From an uncultured Ruminiclostridium sp. (GTDB taxonomy: Bacteria; Bacillota; Clostridia; Oscillospirales; Ruminococcaceae), in the NCBI GenBank assembly GCA_910585505.1, contig CAJUFF010000074.1, forward strand, positions 1 to 12,883: a stretch of DNA of 12,883 nt, read 5' to 3'. The position numbers and the translations under genes are program-made. The notes under the pieces are model-generated. The model was not told where the DNA came from, searched no databases, and saw only the letters and a list, made by a program, of their open reading frames with translations. This document shows, piece by piece, positions 5,920-12,883 of this stretch (position 1 is its first letter; each line of letters opens with the position of its first letter).

Positions 5920-8865
5920 TTAATTTTCGTCTTCTGCTTCTACCTCTACCTCGTATTCTTCTTCATTGTCATAATCTCCTTGCCATTCCTCTTTACCTTC
6001 TTCATATCCGTTTTCTTCGTTTTCCTCCTCGCTTTCTTCCCCGTCCTTCTCCGCTTCTTCTCTGAATTTGTTTCTTTCCTCAATGTCCTTGTCTTTTCTT
6101 TCAAGAAGCTCTTTTTCCGCTTCTCCCGAATAAATATATTTTAAATGAGCCTTTCTTTCCGCTCTGTCTTCGCCGTTCTTTTTAAGCCAATAAATAATAA
6201 GTCCGGCAAAAATTATAATCCCCGCAGCGCTAATGATCACGGCGGCCGGATATCCCGCCGTGGTAAACTTCATTTCAACCGTATGCCTGCCCGCGGTGAG
6301 AGGTACGGCGATCAGTGATTCCACAGCCTCCAGATACTCTGTTTCTTTTCCGTCCACGTATATCTTCCAGCCCTTTTCCACGGGAATGGTGGTAAGCAGT
6401 ACTTTATCTTCGCCGCAGTTTACCTCTGTTTTCACGGTTGTTGAGGCGGGCTTTGTGCAAATCGTCTCTTTGTTTATCTCCTTAAGCTCGTTAAGGGCGT
6501 ATTTCACCGCGTCCTCATTAACTACCGCAAACTCCGCTTCGCGGAAATAAAGATCGTTTTTGGTGAGATTCAGTACAACGGTAACCTCCGCACCCTCCGT
6601 AAATTCGCCTAACAGCTTCATATTATTGTCGTCCCCTTCAAAGTATCTTCCCTTTGAGGAGCCGTTCACCGTCACGTCCACCCTTCTTTCATAGGTGGAG
6701 GGCAGATACATATAAAGCTTTCCCGTTTCCGGAACCTTGAAATTGTAGGTGAGACTGGCGGAGCTTCCTTGGGTTATAACCTTAAAGCTGTGGTGCTGAT
6801 CGGTAGTGCTGCCTTGTGTTACGTTTTCGGTTTTAAGATCAACATCGTGTATTCTGGTGTAGTATTTGTAATCCTTTCCTAAGGCGGTGTTGAGCATTTC
6901 CGTCTGGGCGGTGAAGGGGTCATACTGGGTAAGCGAAAGCTCCGTAATGTCGGATTCGCTGAGGTAACAAATAGGCAGGGCGTATTCGTTTTCGCTTACG
7001 TGTATTTCTTCGCCGCGCCTTACCTCAGCCACATCGTTATTGTCGGTTGTAAGCTCGTATTTTACGCCGAAAAGGCTTGAAGTGATGAGAGTTGCGCCGC
7101 TGTATCTGGTGTAATGGCTTCTGGCGCTGAAGCCCAAACGCTTAAGCAGCTCTATTGGCTTGGCGTTAAGGGTTGAGGAGCTGTGGGAAAGTCCGTACAT
7201 GTTTACCGCTGAGGGGTCGTTGACGGTACGGAAAAACAGCTTTTCGATACGATAAAAGCCGTCGTCCTCTGCCTTTATTTCGTTGACCGTTTCCCTTAAT
7301 TTGGGGATATAATCCACATAGGTGTCGTGGTTGGAATAGGTTATGTCGGTATCCTGAGTAGAAATTTGTCCCACGGTGTTGTAGAGAGCTTCGCCCGCGA
7401 CTACCGCTATCAGCACTATGGAAAATATTCTCGTGCGGTTTCTTCTCAGTTCAAAGTTAAAGCTGTCCTTAAGCTGTATCAGAAGGACGGTTACGGTAAA
7501 GAGTATTATCATCGCGGGGAGAATGGTGGAGAAATTGTCCAGTGTGTCTCTTCCGTTGTTCAGGTCGGAGACAAAGTTGTCCATGCTTTCCTGATACACC
7601 ATTATCGCCAGCCAGCCGAAGCAGGTTAAGCCCAGCACTTTATTATCCGTTTCCTTAAGCTTTTCAAAAGCGCTTGCCGCGCAGACCGCCATCAGGAAAG
7701 ACAGTATAAAGGAATAACGGTAAGGGAGCCAGTTGGGAAGCTGTCCTCCGTGCCACATCATATCTAACGGACGGATATACATACAGAAAACAAGCAGCAT
7801 CAATACCGCTGCGTAGCCTATTCTTTCGCTCCTGCGTATCTGTTTGCAGAAGAAATAGGCGGGGAGCAGCAGTACCGTTATAACGCCGCAGTACAGGAAG
7901 GGCAAACCCGTCATTCTTACCGTATCATAGCTGTTGGGCAGTATCTTGTCCAAAAGTTCGATAAGCGGGAAGTTCTCCCTTATGCTGTAATCGGGTACGG
8001 AAAACTCAAACTTACCATAGGACAGAGACTGATAAACGGGTATTATCATAAAGGCGGATATCATAACCGCCGTAACGCCCAGACCCAATATCTGCACAGA
8101 TTTCATAAAGAAATGATCTCTTGCGGAGCCGTTTTTGGTTATTACCATATAAAGGAGATAGTAGATAACCGAAAATATAGCTAACATAAAGCCGATATAG
8201 AAGCAGGTGACGAAAGCATAAACCCATGCCGCCACCAACAGCCTGAACCGTCCGGTATCCACAAATTTCTCTATCCCAAGACAGATTATGGGCAGCGCCA
8301 TCACTCCGTCCAGCCACATGGGGTTCATGGTTTGTACTATTGTATAGGAGCAAAGGGCATACACGATACTGAAGATGATTACGGTCAGCTTTTGGAATTT
8401 CTTTGCCCTTGAAAGGTACACGGACATGGCAAGTCCGATAGCGCCCACTTTTACGCACATCATAGTGAGGAGGCCTTCCAATATCGCGTTTCTCGGAAAC
8501 AGCCACACTATAAAGTTGAAGGGGCTTCCCAGATAGTATCCGATAATGCCCATCCACTCCCCCGAAAGGTTTCGGCTCCATGAATAGAAAACGCTTTCTT
8601 CGCCGTAGAGCACATCGTACATATGGTCGTAATAATAAACATATTGTCCGTTCAAATCAAGGGACAATACGCTTTCCTGCCCGAAGGGCCATACCCCGAA
8701 AATAAAATAGCTTACCAGCAGTATAAGGGCGGGCAGCAGGAAGGAAAGCCACATCTGGTTTTCGTTCTTAAAAAAGTATTTTATACCGTTTACCGCGTAG
8801 CCCAAATATTCCTTTACCGTGTCAAAAAATGATTTTTTTGCGGTCTGTGCTGTTTCCGACGTCAT
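5920..8865 (-). CDS. YfhO-family GT-C-like membrane glycosyltransferase
   Basis: This is a 981-residue polytopic membrane protein of the YfhO family. YfhO proteins act outside the membrane, moving sugars from undecaprenyl-phosphate-sugar onto cell-envelope polymers; in Bacillus subtilis YfhO works with CsbB to glycosylate lipoteichoic acid. The first membrane segment is at about 40-58. It is followed by a loop with SLDLNGQY (68-75), whose Asp and Gln fit the acidic loop motif of GT-C enzymes. About a dozen hydrophobic segments run to about 495, then a large extracytoplasmic domain (about 500-865, including the Gly-rich TAGRHTVEMKF stretch), a last helix at about 872-894, and a cytoplasmic tail. 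The tail (about 915-981) is extremely Glu-rich. I chose the ATG at 8865, which overlaps the glycosyltransferase stop as TGATG and has AAAGGAG seven bases before it; a TTG one codon earlier is less likely. The target polymer is unknown. Confidence 0.88.
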   Translation of the reverse strand: MTSETAQTAKKSFFDTVKEYLGYAVNGIKYFFKNENQMWLSFLLPALILLVSYFIFGVWPFGQESVLSLDLNGQYVYYYDHMYDVLYGEESVFYSWSRNLSGEWMGIIGYYLGSPFNFIVWLFPRNAILEGLLTMMCVKVGAIGLAMSVYLSRAKKFQKLTVIIFSIVYALCSYTIVQTMNPMWLDGVMALPIICLGIEKFVDTGRFRLLVAAWVYAFVTCFYIGFMLAIFSVIYYLLYMVITKNGSARDHFFMKSVQILGLGVTAVMISAFMIIPVYQSLSYGKFEFSVPDYSIRENFPLIELLDKILPNSYDTVRMTGLPFLYCGVITVLLLPAYFFCKQIRRSERIGYAAVLMLLVFCMYIRPLDMMWHGGQLPNWLPYRYSFILSFLMAVCAASAFEKLKETDNKVLGLTCFGWLAIMVYQESMDNFVSDLNNGRDTLDNFSTILPAMIILFTVTVLLIQLKDSFNFELRRNRTRIFSIVLIAVVAGEALYNTVGQISTQDTDITYSNHDTYVDYIPKLRETVNEIKAEDDGFYRIEKLFFRTVNDPSAVNMYGLSHSSSTLNAKPIELLKRLGFSARSHYTRYSGATLITSSLFGVKYELTTDNNDVAEVRRGEEIHVSENEYALPICYLSESDITELSLTQYDPFTAQTEMLNTALGKDYKYYTRIHDVDLKTENVTQGSTTDQHHSFKVITQGSSASLTYNFKVPETGKLYMYLPSTYERRVDVTVNGSSKGRYFEGDDNNMKLLGEFTEGAEVTVVLNLTKNDLYFREAEFAVVNEDAVKYALNELKEINKETICTKPASTTVKTEVNCGEDKVLLTTIPVEKGWKIYVDGKETEYLEAVESLIAVPLTAGRHTVEMKFTTAGYPAAVIISAAGIIIFAGLIIYWLKKNGEDRAERKAHLKYIYSGEAEKELLERKDKDIEERNKFREEAEKDGEESEEENEENGYEEGKEEWQGDYDNEEEYEVEVEAEDEN

Positions 8866-9818
8866 CAATGTGCTCCTTTCGTTTTGTCAGATTCATGGGA
8901 TTTTTCCGATTTATCGCTTAATGTGTCGGTTGCGACTATAAAACGGGGTCTTCCCTTTATTTCCTCGTAAATTTTACTCAAATAATAGCCTATTATACCC
9001 AAAGCAAGCATAAGCACCGAAGCTATCAGCAGAAGTACGGGAAGTATTCCGTTCTGGGGTATTCCTTGGGAGGCTTTCACTATCTGTATCACGCCGAGAA
9101 TCGCCGCCGCGATAAAAGACAGTATCCCCATTACCGTTACTATGTGAAGGGGAGCGGAGGTAAAGCTAGTAAGATTTGCCAGAGCAAATTTAAACAGCTT
9201 TTTGAAGCTCCATTTTGTTGTTCCCGCGCTGCGGGGCGCCACGTCAAACTCAAGCTGCGTCGATTTAAAGCCTACCCAGCTTGACAGCGCCCTGTAAAAG
9301 GTTATCCTTTCGGGAAGGTCGTTGAGGGCGTTTATTACCTGCCTGTCCATAAGCTTATAGTCGCTTGCGCCCTTTATTTTGATATTGGAGGAGCCTTCCA
9401 TAAGGCCGTAAAAGCATTTGGCGAAAAGCTTATACAAAAGGCTTTCTTTTCCTCTCGAAGCCTTTACAGCTTCAACTACCTTATAGCCTTCCCGCCACAG
9501 CTCGTACATTTTTACCATAAGCTCGGGAGGGTGCTGAAGGTCACAGTCTATTACCACGGCGCAGTCCCCTCGGCAATGCTTTAATCCGGCGAAAATCGCC
9601 CCTTCTTTTCCGAAGTTTCGGGAGAATCTCAAGCCCCTGATCGAGGGATTGGAATCGGTCAAGGCTTCTATAAGCTCCCATGTTTTATCCCTTGAACCGT
9701 CGTCCACAAAAAGCAGTTCATAAGGTATATTGTTTTTTTCCATTATCCCGCCGATAACGGACGCGGTATTTTCTATGTTTTCCGCTTCGTTGTAGGCCGG
9801 GATTATTATAGACATCAT
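8865..9818 (-). CDS. GtrB/CsbB-like polyprenyl-phosphate glycosyltransferase (GT2)
   Basis: This 317-residue enzyme belongs to glycosyltransferase family 2, of the DPM1/GtrB/ArnC/CsbB type. Such enzymes transfer a sugar from a nucleotide donor to undecaprenyl phosphate on the inner face of the membrane. The catalytic domain shows IIIPAYNE (4-11), FVDDGSRDKT (37-46), SRNFGKE (66-72) and the metal-binding DxD in DCDLQHPPE (91-99). Next come RSAGTTKWSFKKL (196-208) and two C-terminal membrane helices (about 225-248 and 258-282), as in GtrB. The ATG at 9818 has AAGGAAG upstream; a second ATG follows directly. It is the first gene of a two-gene operon with the YfhO protein and overlaps it by one base. 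Sugar identity cannot be read from the sequence. Confidence 0.93.
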   Translation of the reverse strand: MMSIIIPAYNEAENIENTASVIGGIMEKNNIPYELLFVDDGSRDKTWELIEALTDSNPSIRGLRFSRNFGKEGAIFAGLKHCRGDCAVVIDCDLQHPPELMVKMYELWREGYKVVEAVKASRGKESLLYKLFAKCFYGLMEGSSNIKIKGASDYKLMDRQVINALNDLPERITFYRALSSWVGFKSTQLEFDVAPRSAGTTKWSFKKLFKFALANLTSFTSAPLHIVTVMGILSFIAAAILGVIQIVKASQGIPQNGILPVLLLIASVLMLALGIIGYYLSKIYEEIKGRPRFIVATDTLSDKSEKSHESDKTKGAH

Positions 9819-9861
9819 CAGGTTTTTTCGCTTCCTTCCATGGTGTTTTGTTGCTTTATAT

Positions 9862-9870
9862 AGTATATCA
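9862..9870 (-). promoter_or_regulatory. Extended -10 promoter of the glycosylation operon
   Basis: On the minus strand, TGATATACT (9870-9862) is an extended -10 element (TG-N-TATACT). It lies 44 bases upstream of the glycosyltransferase ATG. There is no good -35 hexamer at the usual distance, which is typical for extended -10 promoters. The stretch between it and the repeat element at 9949 is plain AT-rich sequence. Confidence 0.5.
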
Positions 9871-9948
9871 TTTTTTGAGGAAAAATCTCTCTGTTTTATT
9901 AAACGATTTCAACTTGGAAAATGTTGGATTTTATTAAAAATTTTAATT

Positions 9949-10127
9949 TATAGCAATCCAACAAAAAGATAAACAAATAGGAGCGAAGCGACTAATTGTC
10001 CTTTCCGCTTCCCTTTCGGACTCCGAAAGGGAAGTAGGGGAGTCCAAAGGACGGGGGCAACGCCCCCAAAACTTGTGTGTTTTTTTGCACTGTTGTAATT
10101 TTGTTTAAATTTTTTTGGATTGCTATA
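9949..10127. mobile_element. MITE-like element with TATAGCAATCC terminal inverted repeats
   Basis: The ends are perfect 13-bp inverted repeats, 9949-9961 and 10115-10127 (TATAGCAATCCAA). They extend imperfectly inward (16 of the next 20 positions from CCAA onward). The outermost TA on each side could be the TA target duplication of IS630/mariner-type elements. The 179-bp unit encodes no transposase. Inside are a family C palindrome (9998-10052) and a GC-rich hairpin, 10053-10058 with 10062-10067. A 76-codon minus-strand frame across it shows no family features and is probably spurious. I infer a non-autonomous element mobilised by a transposase elsewhere. Confidence 0.6.
9998..10052. repeat. 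Palindrome of family C inside the MITE-like element
   Basis: Outer arms 9998-10004 and 10046-10052 (GTCCTTT) and inner arms 10008-10019 and 10023-10034 (CTTCCCTTTCGG) are all perfect, with a three-base tip. The order of blocks (TCCTTT, CCGCTTCC, mirrored halves, AAAGGA) is the same as at 5850-5911, although most bases differ. This suggests a shared module, or compensatory drift that keeps the fold. Confidence 0.6.
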
Positions 10128-10130
10128 TGT

Positions 10131-10193
10131 AACACCGCACAAAAATTGTCGTGCAAACGCGCAGCGCGGTCTTTGCACGGTGCTGCCTTTATA
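10131..10193 (-). repeat. Short copy of family A repeat, possible terminator of the DUF4097 gene
   Basis: 10131-10164 matches 250-283 at 29 of 34 positions. The inverted right end (from 10193) resembles the left end of the long copy (TATTAAGGCAATACCG) at 13 of 16 positions. It folds by pairing 10150-10157 with 10172-10179 (CGTGCAAA) and 10158-10161 with 10165-10168 (CGCG); the outer CACCG pairs with CGGTG (10133-10137 with 10178-10182). Read on the minus strand the inner hairpin is followed by GACAATTTTTG, so it could act as the intrinsic terminator of the gene that ends at 10217. It is about 60 bp, against about 145 bp for the other copy, so it is probably an internally deleted derivative. 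Confidence 0.55.
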
Positions 10194-10216
10194 CTATTGG
10201 GTTATTATCCGAATTT

Positions 10217-11371
10217 TTATCGGTTTTGAAAATTAACGGCTTCCACACTGACGCCGCCGCTTTCGGTGGTGATATAAAGGTATCTTGACAGGGGGGCGGA
10301 CTTTTCTATATCAAGGCTGGTATAAAACCTTTCCTTAAGCCCCAGCAGCTTGCTGTCCAGATAGCCGTTTTCCGTTCGGAATTCAAGCTTTATTCCCGAA
10401 AAGTCGGGAAGTCTTATGTCGATATTTCCGCTTTTGGTTTCAAAGCTTCCTGCGTTCACAAAGGCGGCGTAGGTACAGGAGATGCTGCCGCCCGCCGCAT
10501 AGGCGGAAAGCTTACCCACGGCGCCGTTTACGGTAATGTTTCCGCTTCTGGTACGTATTTCGGTGTAGTCCGACAGGGTTTCTGAGATATATATATCCCC
10601 GCTTCCGCTGTCCAGATGAAATTCGCGGTAATCGTTTTCTGGCAGCCATACAGTCATTTTATAACCGAACTGTTCTCTTGCGAACAAAGAGAGGGTGAAG
10701 GAATCGTCCTGTACCAGCTTAAGGTAATTCACGTCGCTTTGCTCTACTATCATCGGCGTGTCGTTGACGTATTCCACCAGTATACCGTCGCCTCGGTGAA
10801 AACGCAGCTCATAATCCAATCCCGACGTGCTTATATTAAGGTATTTGGCGGTTTCAAAAACAAGCCTGTCCCTTACCACGGTGCTTTCAAACCCCGCTTT
10901 TTTTGAAAGATACTGGGCTTCCGCCGCAGCCGCTAAAGCGAACAGAGACAAAAGAAAGAAAAGGAGCATAAATCTGTTTCTTTTTCGCCCGGTATATATC
11001 TTGCGCCATTTTTCGTCCTTAAGCACCGTAAAATAGCGCTGGGAAAGTCTCAGGCAGAAAGGGGAAAAACGGGCGGTAAAAAAACAAAGGAAGCACCCGA
11101 AGCAAAGACAAAACAACCCCGCCGCCGTCAGCGCGGCGGGGGAAAGATCCGAAACAACCCCGATTGCTCCCAAAAGATAAAGAGCGCCTATGGGAGCGCA
11201 GAGTATCCCCACAGACACCGACACAAGCGCCGAGGTTATTACCAGAAAATTCAGCAGAAACAGGCACAGCAGTCCCGCCGCCGCGGGAAGAAAAAATATT
11301 CTCGCCAAAAGAGCCGCTTTGCCCAGTTTCAGGCCGTCTTTCCGAAGGTTTTCATTAAGCTCGTCTCCCAT
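10217..11371 (-). CDS. Membrane-anchored DUF4097-domain protein
   Basis: The function is unknown. From the ATG at 11371 the protein has 384 residues. I prefer this start because AGAAGGA lies eight bases upstream; an ATG six codons earlier has its start overlapping that site. The N-terminal part has three hydrophobic segments (about 22-47, 50-73 and 78-100), a basic cytoplasmic stretch (about 103-133) and a fourth helix (about 134-153). The rest should be outside the cell. There, repeated strands of the type SGSGDIYI (255-262), RSGNITV (275-281), AGGSISC (293-299), KSGNIDI (313-319) and ESGGVSVEA (370-378) mark the beta-solenoid DUF4097/putative adhesin fold seen in LiaG-like proteins. The membrane part recalls DUF1700 proteins, usually separate neighbours of DUF4097 genes, so it may be a fusion. 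It has its own promoter and terminator. A role in envelope sensing is only a guess. Confidence 0.82.
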   Translation of the reverse strand: MGDELNENLRKDGLKLGKAALLARIFFLPAAAGLLCLFLLNFLVITSALVSVSVGILCAPIGALYLLGAIGVVSDLSPAALTAAGLFCLCFGCFLCFFTARFSPFCLRLSQRYFTVLKDEKWRKIYTGRKRNRFMLLFFLLSLFALAAAAEAQYLSKKAGFESTVVRDRLVFETAKYLNISTSGLDYELRFHRGDGILVEYVNDTPMIVEQSDVNYLKLVQDDSFTLSLFAREQFGYKMTVWLPENDYREFHLDSGSGDIYISETLSDYTEIRTRSGNITVNGAVGKLSAYAAGGSISCTYAAFVNAGSFETKSGNIDIRLPDFSGIKLEFRTENGYLDSKLLGLKERFYTSLDIEKSAPLSRYLYITTESGGVSVEAVNFQNR

Positions 11372-11419
11372 TTTATCAGTCCTTCTCATATGCGGGGAAA
11401 TTTTAACATTCGTCTTTTT

Positions 11420-11448
11420 ATTTTACCATATTAAACGGCCAGTGTCAA
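11420..11448 (-). promoter_or_regulatory. Sigma-A promoter of the DUF4097 gene
   Basis: On the minus strand a perfect TTGACA (11448-11443) is followed after exactly 17 bases by TAAAAT (11425-11420). It lies between the flagellin terminator and the gene start at 11371, giving a leader of about 40 nt. This is the best promoter match in the window and shows the gene is transcribed separately from flagellin. Confidence 0.8.
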
Positions 11449-11472
11449 GCGGTGAAAAAAGCAAAAAATAAC

Positions 11473-11490
11473 CCCCCGTTTTCACGGGGG
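11473..11490. terminator. Strong, possibly bidirectional, terminator after flagellin
   Basis: CCCCCG (11473-11478) pairs with CGGGGG (11485-11490) around a six-base loop. Flanking A-runs on the left and T-runs on the right give a T-rich tail on both strands (GTTATTTTTTG on the minus strand). It lies about 100 bases past the flagellin stop codon. The stretch between holds a small AGCTT hairpin just past the stop and nothing else notable. Confidence 0.85.
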
Positions 11491-11588
11491 ATTTTTTTAA
11501 ATCAAACAAATCATTCAAGAGTAAACAAATAAAATGTTGTTATAACATTTATTACGAAATTGAATCAGTTTATGCAGCTTTTAAGCTA

Positions 11589-12883
11589 TTAGCCGAGGAG
11601 TTGGAGAACTGCCTGAGGCTGCTGGTTAGCCTGAGCGAGCATAGCCTGAGAAGCCTGCTGGAGAATGTTGAACTTGGTGTAGCTGATCATCTCGGTAGCC
11701 ATGTCGGTGTCACGGATAGTGGACTCGGCATTGGTCAGGTTCTCGTTGGTTGTGGTCAGGTTGTTAACAGTGTACTCGAGACGGTTCTGAAGAGCACCGA
11801 GACCGGCTCTCTGCATAGATACCTTGGAGATAGCGGTATCGATGGTGTCGATAGCCTTGTTTGCGCTGTCTCTGTCGGATACGTCAACGTTCGCTACGCC
11901 GAGAGCGTCAGCGCCCATATCATCGATGTTCAGAGTTACTCTCTGATCCTCAACGCCGTTAGCGCCGATCTGGAAGGTAAGACCCTGGCCGTTGGAGTCG
12001 ATAAATTCCTTGCCTACGCCGGTACCTTCGCTCATTATAACAGCCGCAATATCACCCTTAACGTTGAACTTGATCTTTCCGTTGGTGGAAGCGTCGGGAG
12101 CCTTAGCGTCAGTAAGGCTAACTTCGTAATCATATCCGGCTTCCTTCAGGATGTTCTGAATATCCTTTTCGGAATATTCAACACCGGTAGCCAAGTGAAG
12201 CTTGATTTCAGCGCCGCTTGTGCCTATAACGGCAGCCTTGGTAACTTCAACGCTTTCCTTGCCTGCGGCAACGTCGGTGGAAATGGCAATCTTAGCAAAC
12301 TGAGATGCGCTCATCTTAGAATCGCCGTAGCTGTTGGCTGTGAAAGTAATGGTATCGGAAGAGCCAATACCACCGTTGGTAGCGTCTGCAACCAATGAGG
12401 AAGCGTCAACAGCCTTAGTTCCGCGTGTTCCGGCTACTGTTGCGGTTGTTGTTCCGGCTACGCCCTGAATTACACCGTATTCGCTCTTAAATGTAATGTT
12501 GCCGTAAGGAGCGGTCATACCTGCACCCTTGGAAACGGTAGCGTTTTTGATCAATTCGTTGATCTCATCGTCGGTATAGGACTTGTTTGCAACCAAGTTA
12601 ACTTTTACGGTCAAGCCGTCATCGGACCAAATAGCGTTTTCGCCGCCTTCGCCGGAAGCGTCAACTGTGATGTCAACAGCCATTCTGGCAACGGTAGAAG
12701 TAGTGGTGATAAGTCCGCCGCCGAAAGTCGCGCCTATCTCGCTCATTCCGTAGAGAGCGCCGTAAGTAGAGGTGTTTCCGCCGCCGCTCAAAGAACCGTC
12801 GAGGAGCTGCTGAGTGTTGAACTCGGTGGAAGTGGAGATTCTGTCGATTTCGCTCTTGAGAGCGTCAGCTTCGAGCTGGATAG
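11589..12883 (-). CDS. Flagellin, 5' end outside the window
   Basis: This encodes the filament protein of the bacterial flagellum, secreted through the flagellar type III apparatus. The frame is open to the window edge (first full codon at 12881), leaving 430 residues; roughly 100 N-terminal residues are missing. The visible start, with LKSEIDRISTSTEFNTQQLL (8-27), is the end of the conserved N-terminal D1 helix region. The C-terminal D1/D0 part (about 295-430) is canonical, with NRLEYTVNNL near 366-375, STIRDTDMATEMISYTK and the ending AMLAQANQQPQAVLQLLG. The region between, about 260 residues, is the variable surface-exposed part and contains two related modules. A TTG inside the frame at 12791 is not a real start. 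The symbol hag or fliC would be conventional but the organism's usage is unknown. Confidence 0.95.
   Translation of the reverse strand, partial: IQLEADALKSEIDRISTSTEFNTQQLLDGSLSGGGNTSTYGALYGMSEIGATFGGGLITTTSTVARMAVDITVDASGEGGENAIWSDDGLTVKVNLVANKSYTDDEINELIKNATVSKGAGMTAPYGNITFKSEYGVIQGVAGTTTATVAGTRGTKAVDASSLVADATNGGIGSSDTITFTANSYGDSKMSASQFAKIAISTDVAAGKESVEVTKAAVIGTSGAEIKLHLATGVEYSEKDIQNILKEAGYDYEVSLTDAKAPDASTNGKIKFNVKGDIAAVIMSEGTGVGKEFIDSNGQGLTFQIGANGVEDQRVTLNIDDMGADALGVANVDVSDRDSANKAIDTIDTAISKVSMQRAGLGALQNRLEYTVNNLTTTNENLTNAESTIRDTDMATEMISYTKFNILQQASQAMLAQANQQPQAVLQLLG
12135..12614 (-). repeat. Duplicated module in the flagellin variable region
   Basis: LTVKVNLVANKSYTDDEINE (starting at 12614) and AEIKLHLATGVEYSEKDIQN (starting at 12212) align without gaps over 25 residues. 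They share Lys, Leu, Tyr, Ile, Lys and Ala and many similar residues. Each is followed by a strand of the type GNITF or GKIKF and then a Gly-containing strand. This looks like an old internal duplication of a small alpha/beta domain, as in Flagellin_IN-type inserts. Identity is low (6 of 25), so independent convergence is possible. Confidence 0.45.

Noticed and set aside
8012..8581. 189-codon minus-strand frame within the YfhO gene
   Set aside because: It is an out-of-frame shadow of a well-supported membrane protein with continuous family features.
9948..10178. 76-codon minus-strand reading frame
   Set aside because: It spans the MITE-like unit and its hairpins, and its translation shows no family features; it is best explained by the repeat sequence.
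5643..10193. CRISPR array
   Set aside because: The repeats are palindromic, irregularly spaced, of different families and lack regular spacers; no cas gene is present.
11601..12398. 265-codon plus-strand frame opposite flagellin
   Set aside because: It is the antisense shadow of the flagellin frame, caused by its biased codon use; there is no ribosome binding site or domain.

Overview
The window looks like a chromosomal segment of a low-to-moderate GC, Gram-positive, flagellated member of the Clostridia, most likely Oscillospirales (Ruminococcaceae/Oscillospiraceae-like). I base this on the gene families present (type III pantothenate kinase, energy-coupling-factor S component, YfhO-type membrane protein, DUF4097 protein, clostridial-type flagellin), on AGGAG-type ribosome binding sites, and on sigma-A-like promoters. 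The exact taxon is an inference. Seven protein genes are supported and all lie on the minus strand, so transcription runs from the right end of the window to the left.

In transcription order: a flagellin gene cut by the right edge (11589-12883) ends at a strong intrinsic terminator. A membrane-anchored DUF4097 protein follows, with its own near-consensus promoter (10217-11371). A 400-bp gap (9819-10216) holds two palindromic repeats and the promoter of the next operon. That operon is a GtrB/CsbB-like polyprenyl-phosphate glycosyltransferase (8865-9818) that overlaps by one base a YfhO-family GT-C-like membrane protein with a long acidic tail (5920-8865). A second repeat-filled gap (5587-5919) precedes coaX (4810-5586). 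After coaX come a promoter, a structured leader of about 160 nt and an ECF S-component gene (3937-4563). Last is mfd, the transcription-repair coupling factor (390-3851), followed by a palindromic repeat and a terminator. Positions 1-190 hold two further inverted repeats; nothing else was seen at 47-120.

Functionally, the glycosyltransferase and YfhO proteins form a textbook envelope-glycosylation pair: one loads a sugar on undecaprenyl phosphate in the cytoplasm, and the GT-C protein uses it outside. CoaX and the neighbouring S component may form a pantothenate uptake and phosphorylation unit. mfd is housekeeping DNA repair. The DUF4097 protein has no assigned role.

No defence system, prophage, CRISPR array or RNA gene was found. 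What stands out is the density of palindromic intergenic repeats. At least seven hairpin-forming elements sit in the gaps, two families recur within the window, and one has terminal inverted repeats with TA-type ends like a non-autonomous transposable element (MITE). The structured leader before the ECF gene, the Glu-rich tail of the YfhO protein and the duplicated module in the flagellin variable region are the other points worth checking.
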